Below, one piece after another: positions 25,601-35,941 of a DNA stretch of 64,000 bases; positions within the stretch are counted from its first letter, which is position 1; each line of letters begins with the position of its first letter. A program made the position numbers and the translations under genes. This DNA comes from Owenia fusiformis. Its lineage: Eukaryota; Annelida; Polychaeta; Sabellida; Oweniidae. The notes beneath the pieces were generated by a model. The model was not told the origin of the DNA and did not search any database. It saw only the letters and a list, made by a program, of their open reading frames with translations. The stretch is from NCBI GenBank assembly GCA_903813345.2, contig CAIIXF020000001.1:28883915-28947914 (forward strand), written 5' to 3'.

Positions 25601-28600
25601 TTTCAATCTTAAAAAGCAGGAAATATTAGCTGATGTATGTATAATTTGAATGAAAGCTATTTCCAGCCTTGAGACTATACAGGGAGGGGATGATTTTTAT
25701 AGATCCTTTTACAAGGTGGAGGTCACTTTTTGACACCCCTGGTGGTCAAACATTCAATGTTCTACCCACCAGCTGGTAATATCCTAATTGCCTCCAGCTG
25801 TTTATTCCTCAGGTCCCTCATGGCCTTCTTCCTCCTTAGCAACAATAGGTGTTGCAGCTCTTGCTGCATGGCTCGCATTTCTCTCGCTTTTTCCGCCTTT
25901 TCACGTTTTGCCCTACAATGTTATTAAGTGAATCATGGCGTTAAGCAGGTCATTTCTCATGGTTTTGGAATCTCAAATCAGAATGTGAATTCAAGAGTCC
26001 TGGTTTTATGACACATTAGAAATACAGTGATAAATCAAATATCCCTTAATCTTTATTTTGAGATATATTTTACTTTATTCAATCAAGACATTCAAAATAT
26101 TTCTCTAACACCTATTTATTTACTCAGAGAATTAACACTTTAATGTTGTATTTACATTATGACTTTCATAAAAGTGAAATCAGAACAGAATTTATCCTAC
26201 TTAATTACCTGAATGATTTCTGTAGTTTGCCCATAGCTTTATCAGCTCGATTAAGCTTTTTTCTTGTCTTGAAACTTCTAAACATGGCTTGTATTGTACA
26301 AGCTGCTCTATGCAGCCTCTGAATAGCAAATAAAAACAATGAATGCAAATGCAGTAATTCAAACTCCTAGATACTGAATGTGTTTTTCAACACATTGGCA
26401 TACTTGTATTGAAAGGATCATTATTGTGGTGTCCATTGCAATGTACATGTATGCTAAAACATTCTCTGGAGAACACTACATAATGGTATCTGGATTACTA
26501 TATGAGTGATCAATTATAACTACTTCTTCACAGATTGTATGGCTATTTACTTCAGATAGTTTTGCTGTTTTATACCTCCATATCTGCCTTTTGTTTATTG
26601 CCTGTATCCAATAACAGCAGTAATTGCCTCAGATCTCTTCCAAATCCCTTGCCAGTCCACTTGCTTAACAATGGCCTCAGACCTCTAAATAATATTCATA
26701 GAATATATTGTGTATGAAGCTTTATGATATACAATGGATCTATCAATATAAGAAAGAAGAACTCATCAAATAATATGTTATAAGACATGAGAGGCCCAGA
26801 AATATACAGGGTCGTACAGTATACCCCCACTCAGAATGATGTAATTTCAATATCATGGCCAATATGCCCATGTTGCCAGGTCAAAATCCCCATAAAGAAG
26901 ACACCTCTTTCATGCAGTCACGTGTCATCAAGCTTTTACATTTTACATTAATTTCAGAAAAGATTATTCAAAATTTTCAATAAAGAAGTGAAACATTTTA
27001 GAGTAATGTGTAAATCTTACTTGTATCTGCTACACAGTATCTCTATCATAGTAGCCTGGGCATCACACAGTGTCAGTAGGCACTTTGTACTTGCACTTAA
27101 AAAACATACAGTAAATGTTATTGTTAATTCAGCAATCCATGCATGGTAAAGACTACAGTATAATTAAGGTAGGGCCAGCTTGAATCAATTAACAGAAAGA
27201 ATAAACAGTGATCTATTTCTAAAAAAATTTCGAACTTAAACTTTTTTAAATATTATATTCTAAAAATAAAGAATTCTTCCATCCATTGTTGTCACTATGT
27301 AATTCACAATGCATGGATTAATGAGAAAAGACCTTGAAATTTCAAAAATTTTATATCTTTTGTCAAATTCAATTAACATTTCAATACATTCTCAACAGAT
27401 TTGTGTTATGCACATAACCCTGATGAAAAAATTATGTTTTGATAAAACTCAAATTTTTGAACATTTCTTTGTCTAAATTGGCATTTTGTCAAGAAATTAG
27501 AATTTCACATTCAACTGAGAATTTATCCCATAGAGAGCAGTATTGAACTTACCTTCCTACAGATTCATCCATGCTAGCAGAGAGTTTGTAGATAAGCTCA
27601 TCTAATATATTATGTAGGACCTTGTTATCTACAGTCACTGGGGCCAACCTAGACAAACAAGATGTATCATCAGTTATGATTTACAGAAAATCAGGCCAGC
27701 ATGATCAACAGTGACCAACATGATCAACATTTAAATAACTAGCTCTCATTGTGAAGCTAGTCCCGCCAGTATTCAGTAAGGCCATGTTTTACTTTTCAAT
27801 ATTCACTCAAGTAGACTAATAAAGGGATGGTGAGTATTATAAACCATTTGCATGTGTTTGAGTTGGCTTCTTTAAAAAAGAGCTTCTTTGAGTTAGAGAT
27901 AATCCCTTGAACTAGCCTTAATCAATCAAAATACTGAGAATATGGTCGATGAAATCCAGCAATCCAATCAAAATATCATTCACTAAATTTTGCTTCTTTA
28001 AAAGAGAACTTCTTTGAACTAGCCTTAACCAATCAAAATACTGAGAATATGTTCAATACGAGATCAAGCAATCCAATCAAAATATGATTTCCTAAATATT
28101 TTGCTTTCATAAGAACCTGGCATTTAGTTTATATTGAAACTGTCATTGAAGGGTATGATAGTTACTTTTGAGGTGACTAAGATCTCATCAGCATAATTGT
28201 AAGTTTATTTTTCCTGTACAGAGTCTAATATATTAGATATTATATAATCTGAACAATGACTACAGATGTACTTACAGATTGACTCTAACTACACTTATTA
28301 TTATACTGATGACTACAACAGCTGTTTCTACATCATCTGTCAGCAGCAGCTGTAGCAGCCATGGTGAGCTCAAAGCTGAATTAAAATAAAACAAGTATAT
28401 ATTTTGATTTACATAACAAAAGTGTGATAAACCAGAATGGCTTATGCTTGATTTATAAATGGTATCCAAAACTTGAATTTTAGAAGATTTACCATGAGTC
28501 CAACAACACATAGTAAAACCTGTCTGAGTGGAACACATTTGGTACCTCTAAAATGTGTTCCACTTGAGAGGTGTTCCACTTATGGAGGTTCATTTAACAA

Positions 28601-31600
28601 TAAGTCAGTTGGTCTTGGGACTCTGAAATGTGTTCCACTTCTAGAGGTGTTCCACTTCACAGGTTTCACTGAATATATTTTCACAATATATGGATATTTC
28701 TAATACATTTGTAACTAAATGCCTACCATTCACTGTCAAAGATGTATGACCACTAAACAAGTAACGTAAGGAATCTGCAACCAGTTTAAAGTCATCTAGC
28801 ATCTGTTCTTTGCTTCTCTTGGTTGCCTAAAATGAAAAATAGTTCAAATCAATTAATTTATCATATTAAATCCTCTCTTTAAATGCTGGCCCGGGTAAAA
28901 TGTACACAATGAGGGATTCTTATAACATGGTCATCAATGTAAAGAATGGATGGCTTTAGAATGAGTTGTTCACTATAGACAAGTGTGTAAATGGAATCTA
29001 AAATTATGAATCAAAAATACAAGACTTTACCACTGATGTTTCTATATATTTTTCTTGAATTCTCCATGCAAGGATTAACATATTTTCTATGGCATCAGGA
29101 AGCAGTTTATCATAGAAATCACTCTCCCCACTGGGTTCAATTCCAACACAACACTGGCTGAAAAACACACATGAAAAATATTAAACAAACCTAGTGCTGA
29201 GCATTGAATGGTAGTATTTTGGAGTATACTATAGGAGTGTTCTAATTTTGTCAAAATCAAATACCCATTAACCTATTTAGGAAGATTATTCTGCTTTCTA
29301 TACCATGTGAATTGGTGGTGATAGAACATGAACAGAATCACTCCTCAATGCATCAATGAGCATGTATGCATTTAAAAAATTATAATACATTTACAGGGTT
29401 CTCACCAGGAAATTTTTAGACCTTGAATTTTTCACTGTACTCCTCCCCCATGTGTGATCAGAGATATCCTATTAGTATACTTTTCAAAATACTTCTTAAG
29501 AGATTATCTTCCTATTTTAATCACGATTCAACATTTCTAAAAGGTTTCTGACCTCCTATTCCTCATTTGTATCCAGTTTTAGGTATTTTCCCAAGAGATT
29601 TACCACAAATAACGTGACAAAAATGTAAAATTAGACTCCGGAAAAAACACTCTAGACTCTGGAAAAGCTTTTAGACTCTGAAGCAAGAGGGTCTAAAGAC
29701 ATTGGACTCTGGAGGATCTCCAGAGTCTAAAAGCCTAGTGAGAACCCTGATTTACCAGAGTATAATACCCACTCCCCCCAGTTTTCTGCAAGTTAAAATG
29801 CTCAATTCTGCAAGTGAAATTAGTGAATTCTGCAAGAAGAAAGGGCTAATTCTGCAGAAATTCCGCGGATATTCGCGGCATTTTTTTATATAATATAAAT
29901 AAATGTTATTAATTTATGTCTTTGTTTAACTTTCTGACGAGAACCGAAAGAAAAACTAATGGTTTTCAAACCAGTAAACGGGAAAATATCGTGATAGTCA
30001 GGTAGTCAGTCACTACATACATGCTGCCATCTAACGGCAGAAATCAAACGATGGCGTTTAGAATTTTCACTTCGCATAATTTGGGTTATTTCTGCAAGGG
30101 ATTTGACTGAAAACGTGTCAAATTGTTACAGGTAAGACTGACTTTTTAAACTTTTGGAAAATATATGGATCCTGCGGAAAATTCCGCGGAAATTGACCAA
30201 AATAGTTGATTCTGCAATTCCGCGGGCAGAGGCAAATTCCGTTCGCGCTCTGCAAACACGGAATCCTGGGGGCAGTGAATACCTACCTCACTACTTTAGA
30301 TAACTGAGCAGCTGTATTCCATCCTTGAGCAACTTTTGTATAGTCCTGTTTAAGCACCAAGATGAGCACTGGGAGTAAATCATAGGACCATATATCATTC
30401 TTCAACTGCTTAATCTGCTTACTTCCAGAAGGGGTTGCATCTAGGTACTCTGGAGCAAAATATTTTAAGATAATAGAATGTACAGTATTTTCAGTTTTTC
30501 AATGATTCCAGTGAAATACAGAAAATATTTTGCCAGAGACAACCGAACCGTATCACAATGGTAACGTCATTTTCACTCTGTATCCCACGATAAGTTGAGA
30601 GTGTGTAAATGTACAGAATATATTTCAGTCACATGGACCAATCAGGTTGCAGGGAATTTCACCATTATGGAATAAATGTATATATCTTTTCATTGTAAAC
30701 CAATGTAGAATAATGTTGAATTTTCAAAGGACTAATATTGTAGACTTTCAAGATAAACTTATGGACTGTCAATTATACTCAGTAGATGGCATACATATTC
30801 AGTGGTGTAAATTATAAACATGAACCCCCATAAAATATATACACAAGCATTGATTCAGGCTAATGGCTGTTAAGTGAACATTTTTGACTCCGAAAACCTT
30901 GTTCGTGAAGTGTACTTGTCTTGACCGTGCATAATAATGACCTAACGCTGCAGGGCCATCGTTTCTCATTGGCACAAGACGACAATGCTGTTTCTGGTCA
31001 ATCTGAATATCAGCGAAATGTCCGAGAGTATCAACGAAAGGTAAGTGCCCAGTGGTATGTATTAGATTGATGCCAATATTTAAACTTGGTGGCAATCTAA
31101 ATTTCTTTTTACTATCTGTGACCATTATCTCAAAAAAAAAGACATTTGACAAGTACAAAAGATTATATGATTAGATCTAAGCTTAGACTAGAGGTAAAAA
31201 TAAACTAAATAAACCTAAAAACTAAATAAAATAACAGTGAGTAGGCTAACATTTAAAAAACAGGCACAGCTTACTCTACCGACTGTCAGCTCTGGGAAGT
31301 TGGATGTATGTATACTTGAAGAGAATAAATCAAGCCCATTTTCACATAACGCTGTGCTGAGTAGTGTTTATAACACGCTATATATTTGAATCAATACATA
31401 ATTTAATTGTTGTTACCTTATTTTGTTCCTTTAACAGTCTGTTGTTGCAGTAAATCAATGTTCTATTAGACAACAAAACTTTTGAATTTAGATTCAAGCC
31501 ATTTTAGGTCTCGCCAGATCTCGTGACTATCGAAAGTAAAAATTTGCTACAAAATAACTTGCGTTAGCTAAATATGAATAGTCACGTGATCTTTCAGGGG

Positions 31601-32034
31601 TAATACCCGTGCACATAAAAAGTACAATGCGCATGTGCACGCATGCGCAAAAAGTTAAAAAATGGTGCGCGTCAGATCTGGAATTTCTCCACTTGAACTG
31701 CAATTACACAACAAATAGGACTTATTGTTACCACGCGTCATGAAAAGGGCAAGTTACATTCAATTATCTTCTTAATACCGTTTCTTATTCCAGCGCGCCT
31801 ACTGGAAGTTGGAGAAAACCACTTCACAAGACGGTATATCATAACGGTTCGTCAGCTGGCTTTTGAGCCAGCTTTGTTCAGTAAGGCACAGCTGAAAAAA
31901 TAAAAAAAATTGTAAATTCTACCTTTGAGTTGCAACAATAACCCTGGAATGCGAACATCTCCAGCACCAGCAACTTCTGCAGCAAGAGTGATGATTCTTC
32001 TGTCATCCGGATCATATCGATCGTCATCCATCAT
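13670..32034 (-). CDS. IQCB1: IQ calmodulin-binding motif-containing protein 1 (nephrocystin-5)
   Basis: This is the ciliary transition-zone/centrosome protein that binds calmodulin and CEP290 and is needed for ciliogenesis. I reconstructed 14 coding exons on the minus strand, 5' to 3': 32034-31923, 30449-30287, 29157-29031, 28826-28727, 28375-28276, 27648-27553, 27089-27021, 26684-26576, 26318-26209, 25912-25770, 25537-25380, 24712-24581, 15028-14872, 13866-13670. All junctions are GT..AG, phases agree throughout, and the product is 590 aa against 598 in human. Residues about 1-290 are the helical N-terminal region, starting near RRIITLAAEVA and containing QCCVGIEP. IQ motif 1 lies at about 297-312 (CTIQAMFRSFKTRKK), a Lys/Arg/Glu-rich coiled coil at 330-375, and IQ motif 2 at about 388-405 (IKIQAQFRGYRQRK). 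The C-terminus keeps SRSAPVAAKARQ and QPWWRKL. An in-frame ATG at 32052 would add six residues. Intron 12 (15029-24580) is about 9.5 kb and full of repeats; it also contains the tRNA-His array on the other strand. Recognition rests on similarity remembered along the whole length. Confidence 0.94.
14340..14545. repeat. Short inverted repeat around TTGGCCCCCACGTGAT
   Basis: TTGGCCCCCACGTGAT followed by a copy of TAACGTC at 14340 is mirrored by ATCACGTGGGGGCCAATAAC at about 14519. It may be a small MITE in IQCB1 intron 13. Each arm includes a CACGTG E-box palindrome and a TGACGTT-like site. Confidence 0.45.
15300..15960. other. Intronic stretch, possible retroelement debris
   Basis: The left part starts with TTTATTTATTTATTTGCC and continues with moderately complex sequence. 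It might be the 3' tail of an old retroelement inserted in reverse, but I recognise no protein motif and cannot name a family. Confidence 0.2.
16179..16250 (+). tRNA. tRNA-His (GUG)
   Basis: The 72-nt sequence folds as a complete tRNA. The acceptor stem is GCCGTGA/TCACGGC with discriminator A, the anticodon stem CCACG/CGTGG with loop TTGTGGC (anticodon GTG), and the T arm CCAGG-TTCGAAT-CCTGG. The A box (GTCTAGTGGTTAGGAC region) and B box (GGTTCGAATCC) are intact. A run of seven T starts nine bases downstream and would serve as the Pol III terminator. No intron and no encoded 3' CCA. Confidence 0.95.
16349..16420 (+). tRNA. tRNA-His (GUG), second copy
   Basis: It is identical over its 72 nt to the copy at 16179-16250, with the same GTG anticodon, intact A and B boxes and a T7 run downstream. 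Flanks are also almost identical, showing recent tandem duplication or gene conversion. Confidence 0.95.
16518..16589 (+). tRNA. tRNA-His (GUG), third copy
   Basis: It is identical over its 72 nt to the first two copies. The internal promoter boxes, acceptor stem and downstream T run are all intact. Confidence 0.95.
16688..16759 (+). tRNA. tRNA-His (GUG), diverged fourth copy
   Basis: The cloverleaf is still possible and the anticodon is GTG. The closing pair of the anticodon stem has changed on both sides (CCACA/TGTGG instead of CCACG/CGTGG), which keeps pairing. The T loop is TTTGAAT instead of TTCGAAT, altering an invariant B-box C, and the variable loop has changed. Function is therefore doubtful although the fold survives. 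Confidence 0.75.
16859..16929 (+). pseudogene. tRNA-His-derived pseudogene, fifth copy
   Basis: The acceptor stem changed in a compensated way (GCCATGA/TCATGGC). The anticodon stem, however, has an A-C mismatch (CCACA/CGTGG), one base is missing before the T arm, and an extra T plus a lost G disturb T-stem pairing (CCAGG against TCCTG). At 71 nt and with these faults it is probably not a working tRNA. Confidence 0.65.
16980..20510. other. AT-rich intron sequence with degenerate satellite relatives
   Basis: I see no exon of the host gene here. From about 19990 isolated phrases such as ATTGGCAAGTT (19993, 20142, 20318) resemble the core of the satellite that follows. They may be decayed outer units or the source sequence. 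A small TA microsatellite lies at about 17640-17660. Confidence 0.4.
20520..24295. repeat. Satellite of ~31 units of 122 bp
   Basis: The landmark GGCAAGTGAAGGAGGCACTG recurs at 20901, 21023, 21145, 21267 and 21389, giving a 122-bp period that continues to about 24290. Each unit also holds CTTTCTTTTGTCAAATTCTG and a TCTTACATGGCTAGGAG phrase. Subtypes differ at TTTCAATTTCAG versus TTTTAATATCAG and by GACAACATCAACC versus ATATAATCAACTT, and they are interspersed. One unit at about 22115 is shortened. As 122 is not a multiple of three, long frames do not persist; the 60-80 codon frames are artefacts. The array is in IQCB1 intron 12. Confidence 0.9.
28511..28671. mobile_element. ~160-bp MITE with AGTAAAACCTG ends
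   Basis: The left end AGTAAAACCTGTCTGAGTGG pairs with the inverted right end CCACTTCACAGGTTTCACT. The inside carries AAAATGTGTTCCACTT and GTGTTCCACTT repeats and GAGGTTCATTTAACA, as in the copies at 1-125 and 54180-54360. It lies in IQCB1 intron 4, about 55 bases beyond the exon 4 splice donor. Confidence 0.6.
29770..30277. mobile_element. 508-bp CACT-ended element with 6-bp target duplication
   Basis: The ends CACTCCCCCCAG and CTGGGGGCAGTG are inverted copies, and AATACC flanks the element directly on both sides (29764-29769 and 30278-30283). Inside are AATTCTGCAAG repeats and several CCGCGG words. It sits in IQCB1 intron 2, and its right flank duplication ends one base before the splice donor of exon 2 (GT at 30286-30285, minus strand). 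CACT ends recall CACTA/Chapaev-type families, but the 6-bp duplication is atypical and I do not assign it. Confidence 0.65.
30799..31158 (-). other. Unassigned open frame in IQCB1 intron 1
   Basis: An open frame of about 119 codons lies on the same strand as IQCB1. Composition is more protein-like than the surrounding shadow frames (for example HTTGHLPFVDTLGHFADIQ). I recognise no family, see no splice signals that would join it to IQCB1, and homologs have no insertion at this point. It may be decayed transposon or retrocopy sequence. Confidence 0.2.
31623..31652. promoter_or_regulatory. NRF-1-like CGCATGCGCA sites
   Basis: ATGCGCATGTGCACGCATGC followed by GCA contains two overlapping matches to the palindromic NRF-1 type core (GCGCATGCGC). 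It lies within IQCB1 intron 1, about 400 bp from that start codon and 700 bp from the RPE start. It could serve as a shared regulatory site; this is inferred from the motif alone. Confidence 0.3.
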
Positions 32035-32326
32035 CCCAATACAGATATACACTAAGAAATATCACCGAAATATTGATTTTGACATTTTGAAATTTAATTC
32101 AGAGTTCGCGCGTAATTTATTTTGGACCGCATTTTAGTACTAAATAATACCATTATCTGTTAATACTTAAACATTACATTTAAATCATAATTATACGCTT
32201 GTACTATAGATTCATCAAGGAAAATATTAAGCTATTATCACATTCATTTATAGAGAAAATAAAAGAAAACGATTCAATCATAAATGACCTTCACCTTGCA
32301 CTCAGTTGACCTTTCAATATTTTGAG
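32035..32326. promoter_or_regulatory. Bidirectional IQCB1/RPE promoter region
   Basis: Only 292 bp separate the start codons of the divergent genes IQCB1 (minus) and RPE (plus), so this stretch must contain both 5' UTRs and probably a shared promoter. I see no TATA box placed convincingly for either gene. A short GC-rich patch (TTCGCGCG) lies near 32106. Confidence 0.6.
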
Positions 32327-35300
32327 ATGGCAGAATCAACATGTGAATGTAAGATTGGTCCTTCTATTTTGAACTCGGATTTGTCAATGTTGGCATCCGA
32401 GTGTCAGAGAATGATGGATTGCGGGGCTGACTACATTCACCTTGATGTAATGGATGGTGCTTTTGTGCCAAACATCACCTTCGGTCATCCTATCGTCAAA
32501 TGTCTTCGACCAAAATTGCCATCTGCATTCTTTGATATGCACATGATGGTTGCCAAACCAGAACAGGTAAATTGGCACGTCTTTCTATTTTTAATCGATG
32601 AATACATGCTGGAATATCTACTGATTGAGAGTGTATGCTCTAATGGGGCTCTGTCTGAGTGGGGCAGCCCTGTCAACCCTCACGCAAATCACGCATTTTG
32701 TTGATAGTTTTAAAAGGGGTCAACCCAGTTGTCCGAAACCCAGTTCTCCAAAACCCAGTTTTCCGAAACCCAGTTGTCCGAAACCCAGTTCTCCGAAACC
32801 CAGTTTTCCGAAACCCAGTTGTCCGAAACCCAGTACTCCGAGAATTAGGGGATCTTATTTGAAAAATACAATTTTTTTAAACGAATCTCGTTGTCGCAAC
32901 CTCTGCGAATCACAACATAACATTGGAATAACGTTGACACCATTGCAAAATTAGGCTAAATATGCTAAGTCAAGACGTTAATTGTTTAATGTTTAGCCTA
33001 CGAAAGTTCATATACAGGTGATATAGATGTTCAAACAAACAAAGTTAAATTATGTTATTCTCATTGTAAAATGACGTTCACACAACATACATAGATAGGG
33101 GTCTACAATTTTTAAACCAATTTTCTTTATGGCCCATGGGCCTTTTTTGAGAGGGAACAACATTTTTCCAATGGGTGATGAGCGTTCATAAAAGGAAAAA
33201 TAGCTTTCCCAAGCCAATGGGCATTTATTTAGTAAAGTTGACATGTACATCTTTTGAAACCAAAACATATTCTTCATTTACGTACTCTGTTCGAGAAATA
33301 GAGATTAAATTAAAAGGATGAAGTGAGTACATGGCGAAAATGAAACTTCTTGCGAATGGGAGAACATCCATTTTGATACGAGGACAGCGTTTCCAGTTGA
33401 TCCCAAGTGATTAAGTTAAGAATGTTTTGTTCTTTTACGATTTGATAAAATACAGAGACTAAGAAATTAAATGCGACGAAATATTTTGACAACGTAATAT
33501 GTATACTGTTTTATTCTTAAAGTACTATATGCGTAAACTTATTTTATCTGTTTCAAAATGATTCATTTTATTTTGCCTATATAAAAGAGATTGAAGAAGA
33601 TAAGATAAACTGTTCCGTAATATATTTTTTGTGTTTTGATAACCTTTTTTTAGAATCACAATTTAAAATAAATCCCCCGTTCCTGCCATTCTGGTAACGT
33701 GTGCAATGGATGCAATTCAAAGTGAGAGAGAGAGAGAGAGAGATCTATGAACATCAGAATGCGTCCATGCCATTAATTTGGCCAAATACATGGCATGAAA
33801 CTGGCCTAAGCTTAGTACGTCTCCCCTTTCTCTGGTAAATTATGACTATATTTTTCGGAGTAATGGGTTTCGGACAACTGGGTTTCGGACAACTGGGTTT
33901 CGGACAACTGGGTTTCGGACAACTGGGGTGCACCCGTTTTAATAAGCGTTTTTCATAAAATGCAGATTCGGTAAAATACCGAACAGCGAAAAAAAGCGAA
34001 CGCATTTTGTTCGGGTTTTGCACACGATTGCTGTATGCATTTGGTTCAAAATATGTGTATATATCACGCATTTGTTTCGAAAATATTTGCACCTACTCCT
34101 ACCACTTTTCAAGATGTCAGAAGGCAATAGGCAAGATGGAGGAATTTTCTCAATTTGCCAATTTACTTATAATGAATTGGAGATTCAATTGCATGCCTAC
34201 CATAAAGATGCTCTTTTTCTGTTTTAGTGGGTTGAGAACATGGCTGATGCAGGTGCAAATCAATATACATTCCATATTGAAGCTACAGATGAACCTGAAG
34301 CTTGCATCAGGAAAGTGCGTGAAGCAGGAATGAAGGTAAATGCTCCATAAAATACAAATACTCAGATCTATGTACTTGATTCATTTAAAGGTATATGCAA
34401 TATGAATGCATGTGTCATTTTGATCCATTCACTCTCTTGGGAACAAAATGGTCTTATTCTATTCTGAATTTAATGTAAAGTAAAGTATCAGTACAAAATA
34501 GTATAGTGTAGTGTAGTGTAGTGTAGTGCAGTGTAGTATAATGTAGTGTAGTATAGTATAATGTAGTGTTATGTAGTGCAGTGTAGAAAAGGTACAGTAT
34601 GGTACAGTTGGTACAGCACAATAGTTACAGTTTCATTTGACTGGTGTGGTTTACACTTGAATGAAAATGACTGTTTTCAGTTTTTCAATCCAAAGCCAGT
34701 AAATGACATTATTATTCTCAATTTGAAACTAAAGAGATCAGACCAAAGATGTACATGTACAAGGAATAAATAAATTGAATGTTTTTTTCTTACACTACAG
34801 GTTGGTCTAGGTATAAAGCCTGGTACTCCAGTAGATGTACTACTCCCCTATGTTAACCATGTAGATATGGTTCTTGTCATGACAGTTGAACCAGGATTTG
34901 GTGGACAGAAATTTATGGCTGATATGATGCCAAAGGTAAGCAAATCCAACTTATTTCATATATAACTACTGTATAACTATTTATTTTATAGTCTCCAACT
35001 TTTTTGTGGATGGTGTTTGGCAGTTGGTGTTCAGTGGTTGGTGTTTGATGGTCAGCATTTAACAATTGGCAGGTGGTGACATTTTGCATGGCAACACATT
35101 GTTTGCGATGTCACAAGTTCAATAACATCCTTCTTTTTATAGAAACTTGTATTCAGTTTTGGGAATTTTGGTATTTTAAAATAATTTAGTAAATAAAAAA
35201 TGTGGACTAAATTTTGGAGTAAGTTCTATTCCATAAAGGTTTACCAATATCACCCTGAGACTTCTCGTCAGAGATAAGTCATATTGATGTTACAGTATAT

Positions 35301-35941
35301 ATTTTTCCAGGTAGCAACTCTTAGGCAGCAGTCACAGTTACTTGACATTGAAGTAGATGGCGGAGTGGGACCTGCTAATATAGACCAATGTGCAGAGGTA
35401 GGCATTCTGTGGACATTAATGAACATCATATTTTTGGTACATTTCTAGTTTGCACAATACACCATGCAGTAAATGATCTTGTGACTATCTAGCCGCAACA
35501 TTTCCATCCTGGAAATTCTTTAATATGTCACATTCCTAGCGTCACATCATAGATGAGCTTTATTTGGTTGGTTGACTTCGAGTAACACCATACATGACCT
35601 CGTGATACCATACCATCAGTATTTCTGTTAACAAATCATCTATACTATTTGGCAAACTGAACAAACCGTAAACCCCATTGAAAACCTAAATCTATGACCT
35701 ACATATAGATTAACAGTAAGGTCTAGATCTTCACCAGGGGTATACAATCTCTCCAGTTGACCTCTTAAAAGTAGTTCACATAAATGAACATGTTGATTTT
35801 TAATTGATGTTATTCCAGGCAGGGGCCAACATGATAGTATCAGGTACAGCTGTAGTAAAAAGTGACAATCCACGAGAAGTGATCAACCAATTACGTAGAT
35901 CTGTTCAGGAGGCTATACAGAAATCTCAGTTAGAGAGGTAG
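32327..35941 (+). CDS. RPE: Ribulose-5-phosphate 3-epimerase
   Basis: The cytosolic enzyme of the pentose phosphate pathway interconverts D-ribulose 5-phosphate and D-xylulose 5-phosphate. Five exons with GT..AG borders, all in phase 0: 32327-32566, 34228-34335, 34801-34935, 35311-35397, 35819-35941. The product is 230 aa (human 228). It is a TIM barrel with all expected active-site and metal ligands: His38 and Asp40 in HLDVMDG, His72 in FFDMHMMV, Met143 in [12 protein letters not shown], and Asp177 in DIEVDGGVG, with phosphate-binding GQKF and [10 protein letters not shown] segments. The ATG at 32327 fits the family start (MAES...[10 protein letters not shown]); an upstream in-frame ATG at 32306 would add seven residues not found in homologs. 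It shares a short intergenic region with IQCB1. Intron 1 carries a 1.2-kb inverted-repeat element. Confidence 0.97.
32713..33940. mobile_element. 1.2-kb element with 15-bp repeat arrays as inverted ends
   Basis: The left end (AAAAGGGGTCAACCCAGTTG) and right end (CAACTGGGGTGCACCCGTTTT) are inverted copies. Next to each lies an array of a 15-bp unit, TGTCCGAAACCCAGT: about eight units in direct orientation at left (32735-32840) and four in inverse orientation at right (33865-33925). Left units vary between TTGTCCG, TTCTCCG and TTTTCCG. The core is AT-rich with no recognised frame. It is inserted in RPE intron 1. Confidence 0.7.
33727..33743. repeat. (GA)n microsatellite
   Basis: A run of about eight GA dinucleotides inside the RPE intron 1 element. 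Confidence 0.7.
34498..34620. repeat. GTGTA-type pentanucleotide repeat
   Basis: Imperfect repeats of GTGTA, with GTATA and GTGCA variants, lie in RPE intron 2 and end in GGTACAGTATGGTACAGTTG-like sequence. Confidence 0.75.
34990..35110 (-). repeat. Dispersed ~110-bp repeat, copy B
   Basis: It contains GTGGATGGTGTTTGGCAGTT, TTGGCAGGTGGTGACATTTT and GCATGGCAAC words. It is the reverse orientation of the family seen at 8765-8871 and 62430-62540, and it lies in RPE intron 3. Confidence 0.45.

Noticed and set aside
34007-34333. 108-codon plus-strand frame overlapping RPE exon 2
   Set aside because: It is in another frame than the RPE exon 34228-34335, whose reading matches the epimerase family closely.
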